23,353 nucleotides of DNA, from assembly GCA_964461295.1 (NCBI GenBank), contig CAYWTX010000585.1:1-23353 (forward strand). The letters run 5' to 3'. The notes under the pieces are model-generated. The model was not told the DNA's origin, did no database searches, and saw only the letters and a program-made list of their open reading frames with translations. Position numbers and translations under genes: made by a program. Shown in pieces: positions 7,576 to 13,987 of this stretch. Positions within the stretch are counted from its first letter, which is position 1; each line of letters opens with the position of its first letter. Source of the stretch: CAYWTX01 sp964461295 (GTDB lineage Bacteria > Planctomycetota > Phycisphaerae > SM23-33).

Positions 7576-7650
7576 CTCTCTCACGGCAGATCGTCCAGAT
7601 TCACGTTCGCGTCCGGCATGGCGCCGGGGTCCAGCAGGGCCGGGCCGAGG
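7576..7650 (-). repeat. Right copy of the roughly 75-bp direct repeat
   Basis: Partner of 4302-4376. Here the repeat is the natural 3' end of the intact 78-aa gene, so this copy is in its coding context while the left copy is fused to a foreign N-terminus. Weaker similarity (RNRL against RKRY) continues a few codons further upstream to about 7661. Confidence 0.85.
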
Positions 7651-7817
7651 CGATTCCTGACCGTCTCGGGGCGCAGGCCGAAGCGGAAGGGCCAGAGCGG
7701 GCAAGGCGGCGAGTGGACGCCGTCGCTGGGGCAGTAGCGGATGCACTTGTGGCGGCCCGAGCAGCATTCGAGGCATTTCTGCCGCACCGCCTTGGTGATC
7801 GACAGTCGCTTGGTCAT
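7581..7817 (-). CDS. Small Cys-rich phage-type protein (78 aa)
   Basis: ATG 7817 preceded by GGGAG. Six cysteines at 15, 18, 19, 25, 29 and 39 (KCLECCSG, KCIRYCP, PPCPLWPFRFG) suggest a small zinc-binding or knuckle protein. The pattern CLxCC...CP...CPLWPFRxGxRP is one I associate with short conserved proteins in prophages, function unknown. The remaining 28 residues (from GPALLDPG on) are the segment duplicated at 4307. It lies downstream of the ATPase-GNAT gene on the same strand, with a 171-bp gap. The gene seems intact, and the silent differences from the left repeat imply that its tail has been under protein-level selection. Confidence 0.7.
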   Translation of the reverse strand: MTKRLSITKAVRQKCLECCSGRHKCIRYCPSDGVHSPPCPLWPFRFGLRPETVRNRLGPALLDPGAMPDANVNLDDLP

Positions 7818-7988
7818 TGGGGTTGCTCCCTATGCTCGTATCGCCTTGTTGGCGCCGTCGGCTCCGGTCGGCCGACGGGATCGGTTCGAAGAGGCGTCTG
7901 GGGCAAGCCAGGACACGTTCGGGGATCGCGCGGGATTCTTCCTCGTCGGCCGAGGGGAGTTGCGGGGCGGGACAATTGCCGTAAGAGA

Positions 7989-9254
7989 TCATGCGGTCTT
8001 CGAAACGGCGGCTGTGCCGCCAGCGCGGGCGGTTGGGGCGAGGTAGTAGACGTATGGGCGGCTGGTGGCGCGGCGAGCGGCGCGGCGGACGGGCGGCGGG
8101 ACCTCGTGGGCCGTCATGCCCGCGCGCTCGAAGAGCGGATGCACGGCGCCCATGGAGGCCAGGGCCTCCATCAGCGGCGTACGGGCGTCGGCCAGGGCGT
8201 GGCGCACCAGGCGTACGGCCAGGCCGCAGCCGCGGTACATCGGATGCACCACCACGCGCGAGATGCACTCGACTTCCCGGTTGAGCAGGTCGATCGCGGC
8301 GGCGCGGTCGCCTCCGGCGTAGCGCCCGGCGGTGGCGATGTTGCGCCCGCGGACGGCCATCAGCGGCGGGGAGACGACGAGCACGGCGGCCGGGTCGCCC
8401 GCGCCGGCGGTGAGCCAGGTCCGCCGCGCCGATCGCGGGGGGCGGATGACGTAGACGCGTTTGTGGGCGGCCGGCGGCTTGGCGACGTAATGGAACGCGG
8501 CGAGGGCGTGGTAGTCGTGTATGTCGCCGCGCGTGATGGGCCAGCGGCGGAGGTCCCACGCGGCGGGCAGGCGGCGGCGCGACCAGTCGGGCTGGACGAC
8601 CCGCGGCGCCGTGCCCATCGCCTTGACGATGACCGTGTCGGGGCGCAGCAGCGGCACCAGCTCCGGACGCGGCGTCGCCAGCACCAGCGCGACGTGCGAG
8701 CCGGTGATGAGCTTGCGGACGCGGCGGCACAACGCTGCCGCCGTGAGCGGATCGAGGCAGGAGGCGAATTCGTCGGCGAGGACGACGCCCGGGCGGGGGC
8801 ACGCCGCGGCCGCGTGAAGCGCCTCGGCCAGGGCGAGGCGATAGGCCTCTCCGCCGGAGAGGTGCCGGGCGGACCCGGCGAGCAGGGCGGCCTCGGCCAG
8901 GCCGCAGCGGGAGAGCATCGCGAGGCGGTCGCGGAGGCAGCCGCCGGAGAGCGTGGAGGCCACCGAGCGGTCGCGGTCGAGGCGGCCGGCGAGGTCCAGC
9001 CAGCCCGCGGCGGGAACCTGCTCGGCGATCTGCCGCAGCAGGACCGTCTTACCGGCGCCCGAGGGGCCGATCACCGCGACGATCTCGCCGGGCGCGAAGC
9101 TGAGGGCGAAGTCGTCGTAGAGGGAGTCGGTACGCGCGGGCGGCAGACCGAACATGGTCGCGACCGCAGCGGCGTCGGCGTCGGCGCCGACCGCGCGGAC
9201 CACTTTGGCGTTGACAAGAACGCTCCAGCCGGGGAACTTGCGGGCAAGGGACAT
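7989..9254 (-). CDS. ABC-type ATPase fused to a GNAT-like acetyltransferase domain
   Basis: A 421-aa soluble fusion. N-terminal half: Walker A GPSGAGKT (63-70), ABC signature HLSGGEAYRLALAEAL (131-146), Walker B VVLADE (157-162), then VALVLATPRPEL where the usual H-loop His is not apparent. C-terminal half: a GNAT-type acetyl-CoA-binding strand-loop, VVVHPMYRGCGLAVRLV, with RGCGLA at 341-346, and ALASMGAVHPLFERAGM as the C-terminal GNAT segment. This corresponds to the COG2401 architecture (ABC-type ATPase fused to a predicted acetyltransferase). There are no membrane spans, so it is not a transporter subunit by itself. Target unknown; the neighbours (ASCH, Cys-rich protein, S24 repressor) suggest a phage or mobile-element job. 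The start is ATG 9254, with AGGAG read from inside the divergent ASCH gene. Confidence 0.82.
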   Translation of the reverse strand: MSLARKFPGWSVLVNAKVVRAVGADADAAAVATMFGLPPARTDSLYDDFALSFAPGEIVAVIGPSGAGKTVLLRQIAEQVPAAGWLDLAGRLDRDRSVASTLSGGCLRDRLAMLSRCGLAEAALLAGSARHLSGGEAYRLALAEALHAAAACPRPGVVLADEFASCLDPLTAAALCRRVRKLITGSHVALVLATPRPELVPLLRPDTVIVKAMGTAPRVVQPDWSRRRLPAAWDLRRWPITRGDIHDYHALAAFHYVAKPPAAHKRVYVIRPPRSARRTWLTAGAGDPAAVLVVSPPLMAVRGRNIATAGRYAGGDRAAAIDLLNREVECISRVVVHPMYRGCGLAVRLVRHALADARTPLMEALASMGAVHPLFERAGMTAHEVPPPVRRAARRATSRPYVYYLAPTARAGGTAAVSKTA

Positions 9255-9257
9255 GCG

Positions 9258-9560
9258 ATGCTCCTGATGAAGAAGCGGTTCTTCGATGCCATCCGCAGCG
9301 GGCGCAAGACGACCACGCTACGGTTCTGGAAGACGTGCCGAGTGCGGCCGGGCAGCGCGCACACGGTGCCCGGGCTGGGGAAGATTCACGTTGAGGCGGT
9401 TAGCGAAGTGGACCTGAGGGAGCTTCGCGACGAGGACGCCCGGCGCGACGGGTTCAGCAGCGTCAGGGAACTGCGGGCAGAGCTGAGGAAGATGTATCCG
9501 CAGGCCCATCGCGCAGGGAGGAAGCTGTATCTGCTGCGCTTTTCGTTGGTTAACAAGTAG
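9258..9560 (+). CDS. ASCH-domain protein (100 aa)
   Basis: A small beta-barrel fold of the PUA superfamily, thought to bind RNA or modified nucleotides. The diagnostic N-terminus is present: FFDAIRSGRKTTTLRFWK, matching the ASCH pattern in which a GxKTxTxR segment lines the binding groove. The C-terminus is LYLLRFSL. ATG 9258 has AAGGGA six bases upstream; ATG 9267 is an alternative. Only three bases separate this start from the start of the divergent ATPase-GNAT gene, so each ribosome site, and presumably each promoter, lies in the other's coding sequence. That tight divergent pairing suggests shared regulation or a functional link. Confidence 0.75.
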   Translation: MLLMKKRFFDAIRSGRKTTTLRFWKTCRVRPGSAHTVPGLGKIHVEAVSEVDLRELRDEDARRDGFSSVRELRAELRKMYPQAHRAGRKLYLLRFSLVNK

Positions 9561-9657
9561 ACGTAAGGCCTTCGTGCGGACGCCGGGGGTAATAGGTCAG
9601 CTACTTCCGCCGTTGGTAGTATGCTCAATGAATCAAGGCACGGTTTGTTTTGTTTGC

Positions 9658-9686
9658 TTGACAGGGGTTGTTGCCAGGCATGTAAT
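9658..9686 (+). promoter_or_regulatory. Sigma70 promoter of the S24 repressor
   Basis: TTGACA at 9658-9663, a 17-bp spacer and TGTAAT at 9681-9686, 31 bp before the repressor ATG. AAGGGA (9705-9710) is the ribosome site. Confidence 0.65.
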
Positions 9687-9689
9687 GCC
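9677..9689. promoter_or_regulatory. Palindromic operator over the repressor -10 box
   Basis: GGCAT-GTA-ATGCC, a perfect 13-bp dyad centred on the -10 hexamer. Position and symmetry fit autorepression by the HTH-S24 protein. A second full copy was not seen nearby. Confidence 0.5.
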
Positions 9690-9717
9690 CCTAAGCTTGT
9701 GACAAGGGAGCCACAAC

Positions 9718-10488
9718 ATGTCAATCGGAACGATTGTCCGAAGTCGTCGCGAAGAGATGGGGATGACGCAGGACCAGGTGGCATCCAAAGTCGGCATCTC
9801 CAAGCCCTACCTTTCCAACATCGAAACCGGCAAGGCAAAGAACCCCCCCAGCGATGGCGTGCTGAGATCGCTGGAACGGGTGCTGTCGTTCAAGCCCGAC
9901 GAGCTGATGCGCGTCGGCCATCTCGAGCGCACGCCGCGCGACATCCGCGAGCGCTATGAGTCGCTGCGGGCGGAGTTGCGGAAAATCCAGGCCGTTGCCA
10001 GGGACAAGGGGCAGGAACTGCCCGCCCTCGAGCCCGGCATGGCGGAGGACATCGAGAACATCGGGCCGGAGGTCTCCGCCGGCATCGTCGTGCCGGTGCT
10101 CAACAGCGTGGCCGCGGGCTACCCCCACCACTTCACCGACCTGGATTACCCCCCGGGCGTGGCCGACGAGTACATCCGCTGCCCGGACATCCATGACCCG
10201 CAGGCGTTCGCCGCGCGCATCGTGGGCGACTCGATGGAGCCCCAGTACCGCCAAGGCGACATCGTGGTCTTCTCCCCCAGGGCCGTCGCCGGCAACGGCG
10301 ACGACTGCTTCGTCCGCTTCGCGCCGCCCGATGAAGGAACCACCTTCAAGAGGATCTTCGAGGACAGCGCCGAAACCCTCCGCCTCCAGCCCCTCAACAA
10401 CCAATACCCATCCCAGGTCGTCGGGCGCGACAAGGTGAACGGGCTGTGGCCGGCGACCTTCCGCATCCAACCGATCCGCCGGCCATGA
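9718..10488 (+). CDS. XRE-family repressor with S24 (LexA/CI-like) autoprotease domain
   Basis: A 256-aa two-domain regulator. An HTH_3 DNA-binding domain spans about 1-65 (REEMGMTQDQVASKVGISKPYLSNIETGK, recognition helix around SKPYLSNIE). A linker helix (about 75-110) precedes the S24 peptidase domain: Ala133-Gly134 in SVAAGYP as the self-cleavage site, Ser172 in IVGDSMEPQYRQGD as nucleophile and Lys211 in GTTFKRIF as general base. All LexA/CI catalytic elements are present, so RecA-stimulated self-cleavage and SOS-type induction are expected. It is transcribed alone from a promoter whose -10 overlaps a palindrome, consistent with autoregulation. It is most likely a prophage repressor controlling nearby phage genes; a host stress regulator is the alternative. 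Confidence 0.9.
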   Translation: MSIGTIVRSRREEMGMTQDQVASKVGISKPYLSNIETGKAKNPPSDGVLRSLERVLSFKPDELMRVGHLERTPRDIRERYESLRAELRKIQAVARDKGQELPALEPGMAEDIENIGPEVSAGIVVPVLNSVAAGYPHHFTDLDYPPGVADEYIRCPDIHDPQAFAARIVGDSMEPQYRQGDIVVFSPRAVAGNGDDCFVRFAPPDEGTTFKRIFEDSAETLRLQPLNNQYPSQVVGRDKVNGLWPATFRIQPIRRP

Positions 10489-10614
10489 CGGTTGATGGCC
10501 CGACCGCGGGCGGGCGCTCCAGCAAGCCCATCCCGACCATCCCCGGCGCGCGCCGCGAATCTCGATCTGGACTTCCGGCACGGCAGCGGCTTGCCGTGAA
10601 GCGGCCTCTCCGCC

Positions 10615-10890
10615 TCATTCGGCCTGCACGATCGAGTTGAGCGTGCCGTAGGGGTTCGGGGTCCAGGCGCTGTGGTCGGGGTCCACCACCCACTGGCCGT
10701 CCACGAGGAACTTATACTCGTGCATCCCCGCCGCGACGGGGACGGTGACCATGTGGGAGCCGTCCTTCTGCTTCTTCATGGTCACAAGCCGCCAATCCGA
10801 GAATGTGCCGGCAAGGCTGACGCTTCTGACAGAGCGTTCGGAGACCAGCGAGAATCGGATGGTGCCTTTCTTGAGTCCGCTTTTGTACAT
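10615..10890 (-). CDS. CBM48/isoamylase early-set domain protein (91 aa)
   Basis: A free-standing glycogen-binding-type beta-sandwich of the E-set/AMPK1-CBM class: VSLAGTFSDWRLVTM in the first half and GMHEYKFLVDGQWVVDPD in the second, matching the FxGxFNxW and YxYKFxVDGxW signatures. Such domains normally sit on glycogen-branching enzymes or AMPK beta subunits, but here the entire gene is one domain, without catalytic part or signal peptide. AGGAG lies seven bases before ATG 10890. It follows the ExbB/ExbD/468-aa operon at 155 bp and converges on the S24 repressor. A polysaccharide-binding or adaptor role is inference. Confidence 0.8.
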   Translation of the reverse strand: MYKSGLKKGTIRFSLVSERSVRSVSLAGTFSDWRLVTMKKQKDGSHMVTVPVAAGMHEYKFLVDGQWVVDPDHSAWTPNPYGTLNSIVQAE

Positions 10891-10918
10891 GGGATGTCTC
10901 CTGGCTGGGGCGCTTGTG

Positions 10919-10976
10919 CCAGCCATGCTGGCCCGGGGCGCCGCCAGGCCGATCTTGTACCCCATCCGGGATGGGG
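10919..10976. repeat. Two palindromes between the CBM48 and 468-aa genes
   Basis: CCAGC-cat-GCTGG (10919-10931) and CCCCATC-cgg-GATGGGG (10960-10976), the second with a perfect 7-bp stem 70 bp after the stop of the 468-aa gene. No T-run follows, so these may be interspersed palindromes or processing hairpins rather than an intrinsic terminator. Confidence 0.5.
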
Positions 10977-11045
10977 CGGCAAGAAGCGAAGGCCGCCAGA
11001 CGGTCGTCGGCAGCCTTCGCGGGTTTGCGTGGAACGGAGGATCGC

Positions 11046-12452
11046 CTAACTCGATGATCCCCCGCTGGCGGCACCGCCGCTGGCCGCGGCCGGCGTGCCG
11101 CCGGCGCCGCCGGAGGGCTGGACGGCCATGATGACCGAGAAGCCCATGGTGCCGCCGGCATTCTCGATCTTGAACATCAGGCGGTTGGGGCCCTTGTTCA
11201 GCTTGACCTTCTTGAAGCCGCGGTCGGGGATGTAGTGGTGCGGCGTCTTGCCGCTGGCCCAGACCAGCTTGCCGTTGACCCAGCTCTTGCCGTAGTCGTC
11301 GCTGCCGAACATGAACCAGTATTCCTTCTCCTCGTCGGACCAGACTTCGGTGTAGCCGTACCAGATGGCGTAGTTGGTCACGTCGAAGGGGACGATGCAG
11401 TAGCTCGGGTAACGGCGGAACCGCCACTTGAGCTGGCGATCGTCCTTGCCGACGTAGATCGAGTCCAGGTCGACCACCGATTCGGGCGGGAACTTCTTGT
11501 CCAGGTTCGTCCGCTGCGGGTTGGGGAACGGACCGATGAAGTACCACGTGTCGATGTACATCCACTGCATCGGCTGGCCGCCCTCGCGGACGCTGCGCCC
11601 GGGCTCGGGCTGGAAGTTCGCTTCCTTCAACTTGCTCTGGCTGGAGGGGAAGACCTCGTCGGCCAGCAACGGCGGGCCGACGCTGGCGCCGAACTCTATC
11701 CCCCCGGCGCCCTGGTAGCTCGTGCCGGAAAGCTGGACCGCGGCGGTGTTGTCGCGCCCGATGCCGGGGCTGTCGAGCCCTTCCACCAGGTCGCGCATCC
11801 GCTGCACGCCCACCACGATGGAGTCGAACTCGTTCTTGACGAAGGTCACCTCCTCGCGGAAGGCCTTGAACCCCGCCATCGTCGTCACCGCTCCGTCCAG
11901 AACGTCCTTCTTGCTCTCGCGGCGATTGGGCCGGCCGAGCTTGGTCACTTCCCTGGCCTGGTCCCAGGGGATCTGCTGTTGGTCGGCCAGGGTGAGGGCT
12001 CGCCAGGTTTCGTAGGCGTCATAGGCGGCGGCCTCCAGTTTCAGCGCGGTCATGTAGCAGTTGTGGAGGCTGTCGATGCCTTTGACGTTCAGCGTCATTC
12101 CCGCCTTCTCGCCGGGCGTGCTCAGGTCCTCCATGACGCGGACCTTCTCCTTCGCCTTGCGGTCCCGCATGTCCGCCAGTGTGATCAGCATGTCCTGGGC
12201 AGTGCCCAGCCTCTTGCAGAGCTTCTTGGCGATGTCGCGCCGCACGTCGTTAGCGGTGCCCTGGATCTGCTCGGGGTCGTACTCGCGCTGGACGAAGGGC
12301 GTCTCGGGGAAGAAGTATTCCTTCAGCGGGGTCAGCCAGACAACCGCGCCGCCGACCAGGTGCAGGGCCGCCGAAGCGACGATGGCGATCAGGATCGCGA
12401 CGACCCAGCTCTTCCAAGCGCGAATATCTTCAACATTCGTTGGTTTGCCCAT
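11046..12452 (-). CDS. Membrane-anchored protein encoded with ExbB/ExbD (468 aa)
   Basis: An N-terminal anchor: a short cytoplasmic head, then one transmembrane helix (SWVVAILIAIVASAALHLVG, about 15-34). The periplasmic part begins with helical segments (about 60-215). The second half is a beta-rich lectin-like module: WYFIGPFPNPQR, then YWFMFGSDDYGKSWVNGKLVW and KLNKGPNRLMFKIENAGG, a pattern typical of PA14 or galactose-binding-like domains in which GSDD and the Asn lie in the ligand loop. The C-terminus is a low-complexity Gly/Ala/Ser tail. It follows exbD by 21 bp, so it is probably the machine-specific output of this ExbB/ExbD motor, in the position TonB or TolA takes elsewhere. It has no resemblance to either. 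Function unknown. Confidence 0.75.
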   Translation of the reverse strand: MGKPTNVEDIRAWKSWVVAILIAIVASAALHLVGGAVVWLTPLKEYFFPETPFVQREYDPEQIQGTANDVRRDIAKKLCKRLGTAQDMLITLADMRDRKAKEKVRVMEDLSTPGEKAGMTLNVKGIDSLHNCYMTALKLEAAAYDAYETWRALTLADQQQIPWDQAREVTKLGRPNRRESKKDVLDGAVTTMAGFKAFREEVTFVKNEFDSIVVGVQRMRDLVEGLDSPGIGRDNTAAVQLSGTSYQGAGGIEFGASVGPPLLADEVFPSSQSKLKEANFQPEPGRSVREGGQPMQWMYIDTWYFIGPFPNPQRTNLDKKFPPESVVDLDSIYVGKDDRQLKWRFRRYPSYCIVPFDVTNYAIWYGYTEVWSDEEKEYWFMFGSDDYGKSWVNGKLVWASGKTPHHYIPDRGFKKVKLNKGPNRLMFKIENAGGTMGFSVIMAVQPSGGAGGTPAAASGGAASGGSSS

Positions 12453-12473
12453 GCGATATCCTCGCGGCGTGAG

Positions 12474-12881
12474 CTAGTCCTTGGTTCGTACGCCCACGTT
12501 CCTCAAGCCTTCGAACTGGCAGAGGTCCAGCACATAGGCAATGTGCTGGAACGCCGCCGCCCGGTCGCCGTCGATCCGCACGCGCACGGCCGGACGCTGG
12601 GCCGCCGTGCGAAGCTTCTGGTGCAGCACCTGAATCGTGACGGGCTCGCCGGCCAGGTGGATCGTGCCGTCTTTGGTTACAGAGATCACGACGGTGTCAT
12701 CGAGGGCCTTGTTCTTCGTGGCGGCGCCGGCGTCGGGCAGGTCCAGCGGGAGTTCCTTGTGGATCTCGCGCAGGGCCGCAGTCACCAGGAAGAAGATCAG
12801 AAGCTGAAACACGCAGTCGATCAGGGGCGCCATGCTCACCTCGGCGGCGGCTTCGTTGTCCTCGTCGCTTCGAATACGCAT
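12474..12881 (-). CDS. exbD: ExbD/TolR family biopolymer transport protein
   Basis: 135 aa with the family plan: a short cytoplasmic N-terminus, one transmembrane helix (MAPLIDCVFQLLIFFLVTAA, about 17-36) and a periplasmic domain. Asp22 in APLIDCVF is the membrane-embedded proton-carrying Asp that is invariant in ExbD/TolR. The periplasmic domain shows the expected pattern (ISVTKDGTIHLAG; VRVRIDGDRAAAFQHIAYVLDLCQ; VGVRTKD at the end). Its ATG overlaps the ExbB TAA as TAATG, so the two subunits are translationally coupled. With ExbB it forms a proton-driven motor energising an envelope process. Whether the Ton, Tol or another branch is served cannot be decided. Confidence 0.9.
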   Translation of the reverse strand: MRIRSDEDNEAAAEVSMAPLIDCVFQLLIFFLVTAALREIHKELPLDLPDAGAATKNKALDDTVVISVTKDGTIHLAGEPVTIQVLHQKLRTAAQRPAVRVRIDGDRAAAFQHIAYVLDLCQFEGLRNVGVRTKD

Positions 12882-13681
12882 TACGCGGCCTCCTTCTTCT
12901 CACCACGCAGCACGAACCAATCGCTGATGAGATCGCCGACCTTGGTCTCGATGCTGTCCATCATCACGCCGGTGAGGAACTTGTACACGTTCCACATGAA
13001 CAGCGCGGGCATGGCGATCACCAGGCCGGCGGCCGTGGTGATCAGGGCCTTGCTGATGGCGCCCGAGAGGTACTCGGCCGAACCCATCGAGCCGGCGATG
13101 TTCACCTTGTCGAAGGCTTCGATCATGCCGATGATGGTGCCGTACAGTCCCAGCAGCGGGGCCAGGCCGGTCATGACGGCCAGGGGGTAGTTGCGCCGCA
13201 TGTGGGTGCGGATGAAGCGCCCGGCCATGTCGGTTACGCCGGCGGTGACGTGATCGACCTCGGCGCCGTGGTGGCGGGCCATGAAGTGAATGAGCTTGGC
13301 GGTGATGCCTCGCCTCCTCTCGGTCAGCTGCAGCAGCTCTTGGAAGCGCCCTTGTGCCCAGAGCTTCCTGCTTTCCTCGACGGGCCCGCGAACGCCTATG
13401 GCGGCCCAGGTCAGGAAGATCGCTCGCTCGATCAGGGACGCCATGGCGATGATCGAGCAGCCGAACAGGTACCACATCGTGGCCCCGCCCAGTTCGACCA
13501 GATCCATCCAGACGCCCCACCACTTCTCGAGGAAGCTCTTGTCCGACTCGTCGGTGCCGGCAGCAACGGCCTTCGCCTTGTCGGCGAACTTCGCCATGTC
13601 CTGGCCGAGGAGCATCGGAGCGCCGAAGGCCAATGCCACCAAAACGACCACCACGCCCAACCGCCATTTCTCGTTGCTCAT
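12881..13681 (-). CDS. exbB: MotA/TolQ/ExbB proton-channel family protein
   Basis: 266 aa from ATG 13681 (GGAG nine bases upstream). An N-terminal hydrophobic segment (VVVVLVALAFGAPMLLG) may be a signal peptide, a common extra in this family. The core helices follow: MWYLFGCSIIAMASLIERAIFL, LAVMTGLAPLLGLYGTIIGM with the conserved G-L-x-G-T-I-x-G-M signature, and ALITTAAGLVIAMPALFMWN with the conserved T-x-x-G-L-x-x-A-x-P. Between them lies the cytoplasmic segment bearing FMARHHGAEVDHV. A longer upstream start (13903) is possible but lies in repeat-rich DNA. The 5' leader contains GGCCCC-tct-GGGGCC (13706-13720), a hairpin that could affect translation. First gene of a four-gene operon. Confidence 0.9.
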   Translation of the reverse strand: MSNEKWRLGVVVVLVALAFGAPMLLGQDMAKFADKAKAVAAGTDESDKSFLEKWWGVWMDLVELGGATMWYLFGCSIIAMASLIERAIFLTWAAIGVRGPVEESRKLWAQGRFQELLQLTERRRGITAKLIHFMARHHGAEVDHVTAGVTDMAGRFIRTHMRRNYPLAVMTGLAPLLGLYGTIIGMIEAFDKVNIAGSMGSAEYLSGAISKALITTAAGLVIAMPALFMWNVYKFLTGVMMDSIETKVGDLISDWFVLRGEKKEAA

Positions 13682-13841
13682 GCTCCCATTCTCCGCAGTT
13701 GTTTCGGCCCCTCTGGGGCCATGCCACACGTTGACCGTCACGCCACAGCATTCTGGCCGCACTAGAGAAACAGCCATATGTCCGGCAGGTTCCGCCATCG
13801 CGGCAAAGTTTTTTTCCTGCCGCCCGCGCGGCGGCAAGGAA

Positions 13842-13871
13842 CCGGCCCGGCCGCCGAAGCGGCCGGGCCGG
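13842..13871. repeat. Perfect 12-bp-stem GC hairpin
   Basis: CCGGCCCGGCCG, loop CCGAAG, CGGCCGGGCCGG. A very stable stem without a following T-run on either strand, so it is not a standard intrinsic terminator. Confidence 0.6.
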
Positions 13872-13900
13872 AGGGCCGGCGATGATCCAGACCCGGGTGG

Positions 13901-13951
13901 CACAGTTCTCCGAACTGTGGCTGCCGGGATTCACAGCTCTGGAGAGCTGTG
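13901..13951. repeat. Paired palindromes, REP/BIME-like
   Basis: CACAGTTCTCCGAACTGTG (13901-13919) and CACAGCTCTGGAGAGCTGTG (13932-13951). The outer flanks are also mirror images (GGTGG before, CCACC after), so two similar hairpins stand in opposite orientation, the arrangement of bacterial interspersed mosaic elements. Confidence 0.6.
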
Positions 13952-13987
13952 CCACCAGGAACAGGCTCTTCCTGGGCCATGCCCAAT

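Larger units (their letters stand above)
4302..7650. mobile_element. Candidate mobile cassette bounded by direct repeats
   Basis: The block between the repeats is visibly less GC-rich than its flanks. It carries one coherent minus-strand operon (72-aa, 601-aa and 249-aa proteins) with its own promoter at its upstream edge, and a gene fragment at its downstream edge. The right repeat is the 3' end of an intact small gene (7581-7817); the left repeat is a displaced copy of that 3' end. This is the pattern left when an element enters the 3' end of a gene and brings its own replacement 3' end. No integrase lies inside, so it would have been mobilised in trans or moved by homologous recombination. 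A plain duplication with later divergence is the alternative. Confidence 0.5.
13682..13987. other. Repeat-rich spacer upstream of exbB
   Basis: About 300 bp with no believable gene. It must contain the exbB promoter, but no clear hexamers were found. It holds a strong GC hairpin, a second one at about 13819-13837 (TGCCGCC / GGCGGCA) beside a seven-T run, and a pair of palindromes at 13901-13951. Confidence 0.5.

Noticed and set aside
7555..7992. Frame of 145 codons whose ATG overlaps the ATPase-GNAT stop (ATGA), beginning MISYGNCPAPQLPSADEEE
   Set aside because: The first 40 codons look coding and coupled, but the second half is an out-of-frame reading of the well-supported Cys-rich 78-aa gene. 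It may be a real short gene with a frameshift; not firm enough to list.
7548..9257. Plus-strand frame running into the ASCH gene from far upstream
   Set aside because: Only the last 100 codons resemble a protein (ASCH). The rest is the antisense of the ATPase-GNAT gene, so the start was set at 9258.
11235..13190. 651-codon plus-strand frame opposite exbB/exbD/468-aa genes
   Set aside because: Antisense shadow; the minus strand has clear ExbB and ExbD motifs and coupled starts.
13801..13840. Hairpin next to a run of seven T as an intrinsic terminator
   Set aside because: On the plus strand the T-run precedes the hairpin, and on the minus strand it is an A-run, so it has the wrong order for an intrinsic terminator on either strand.
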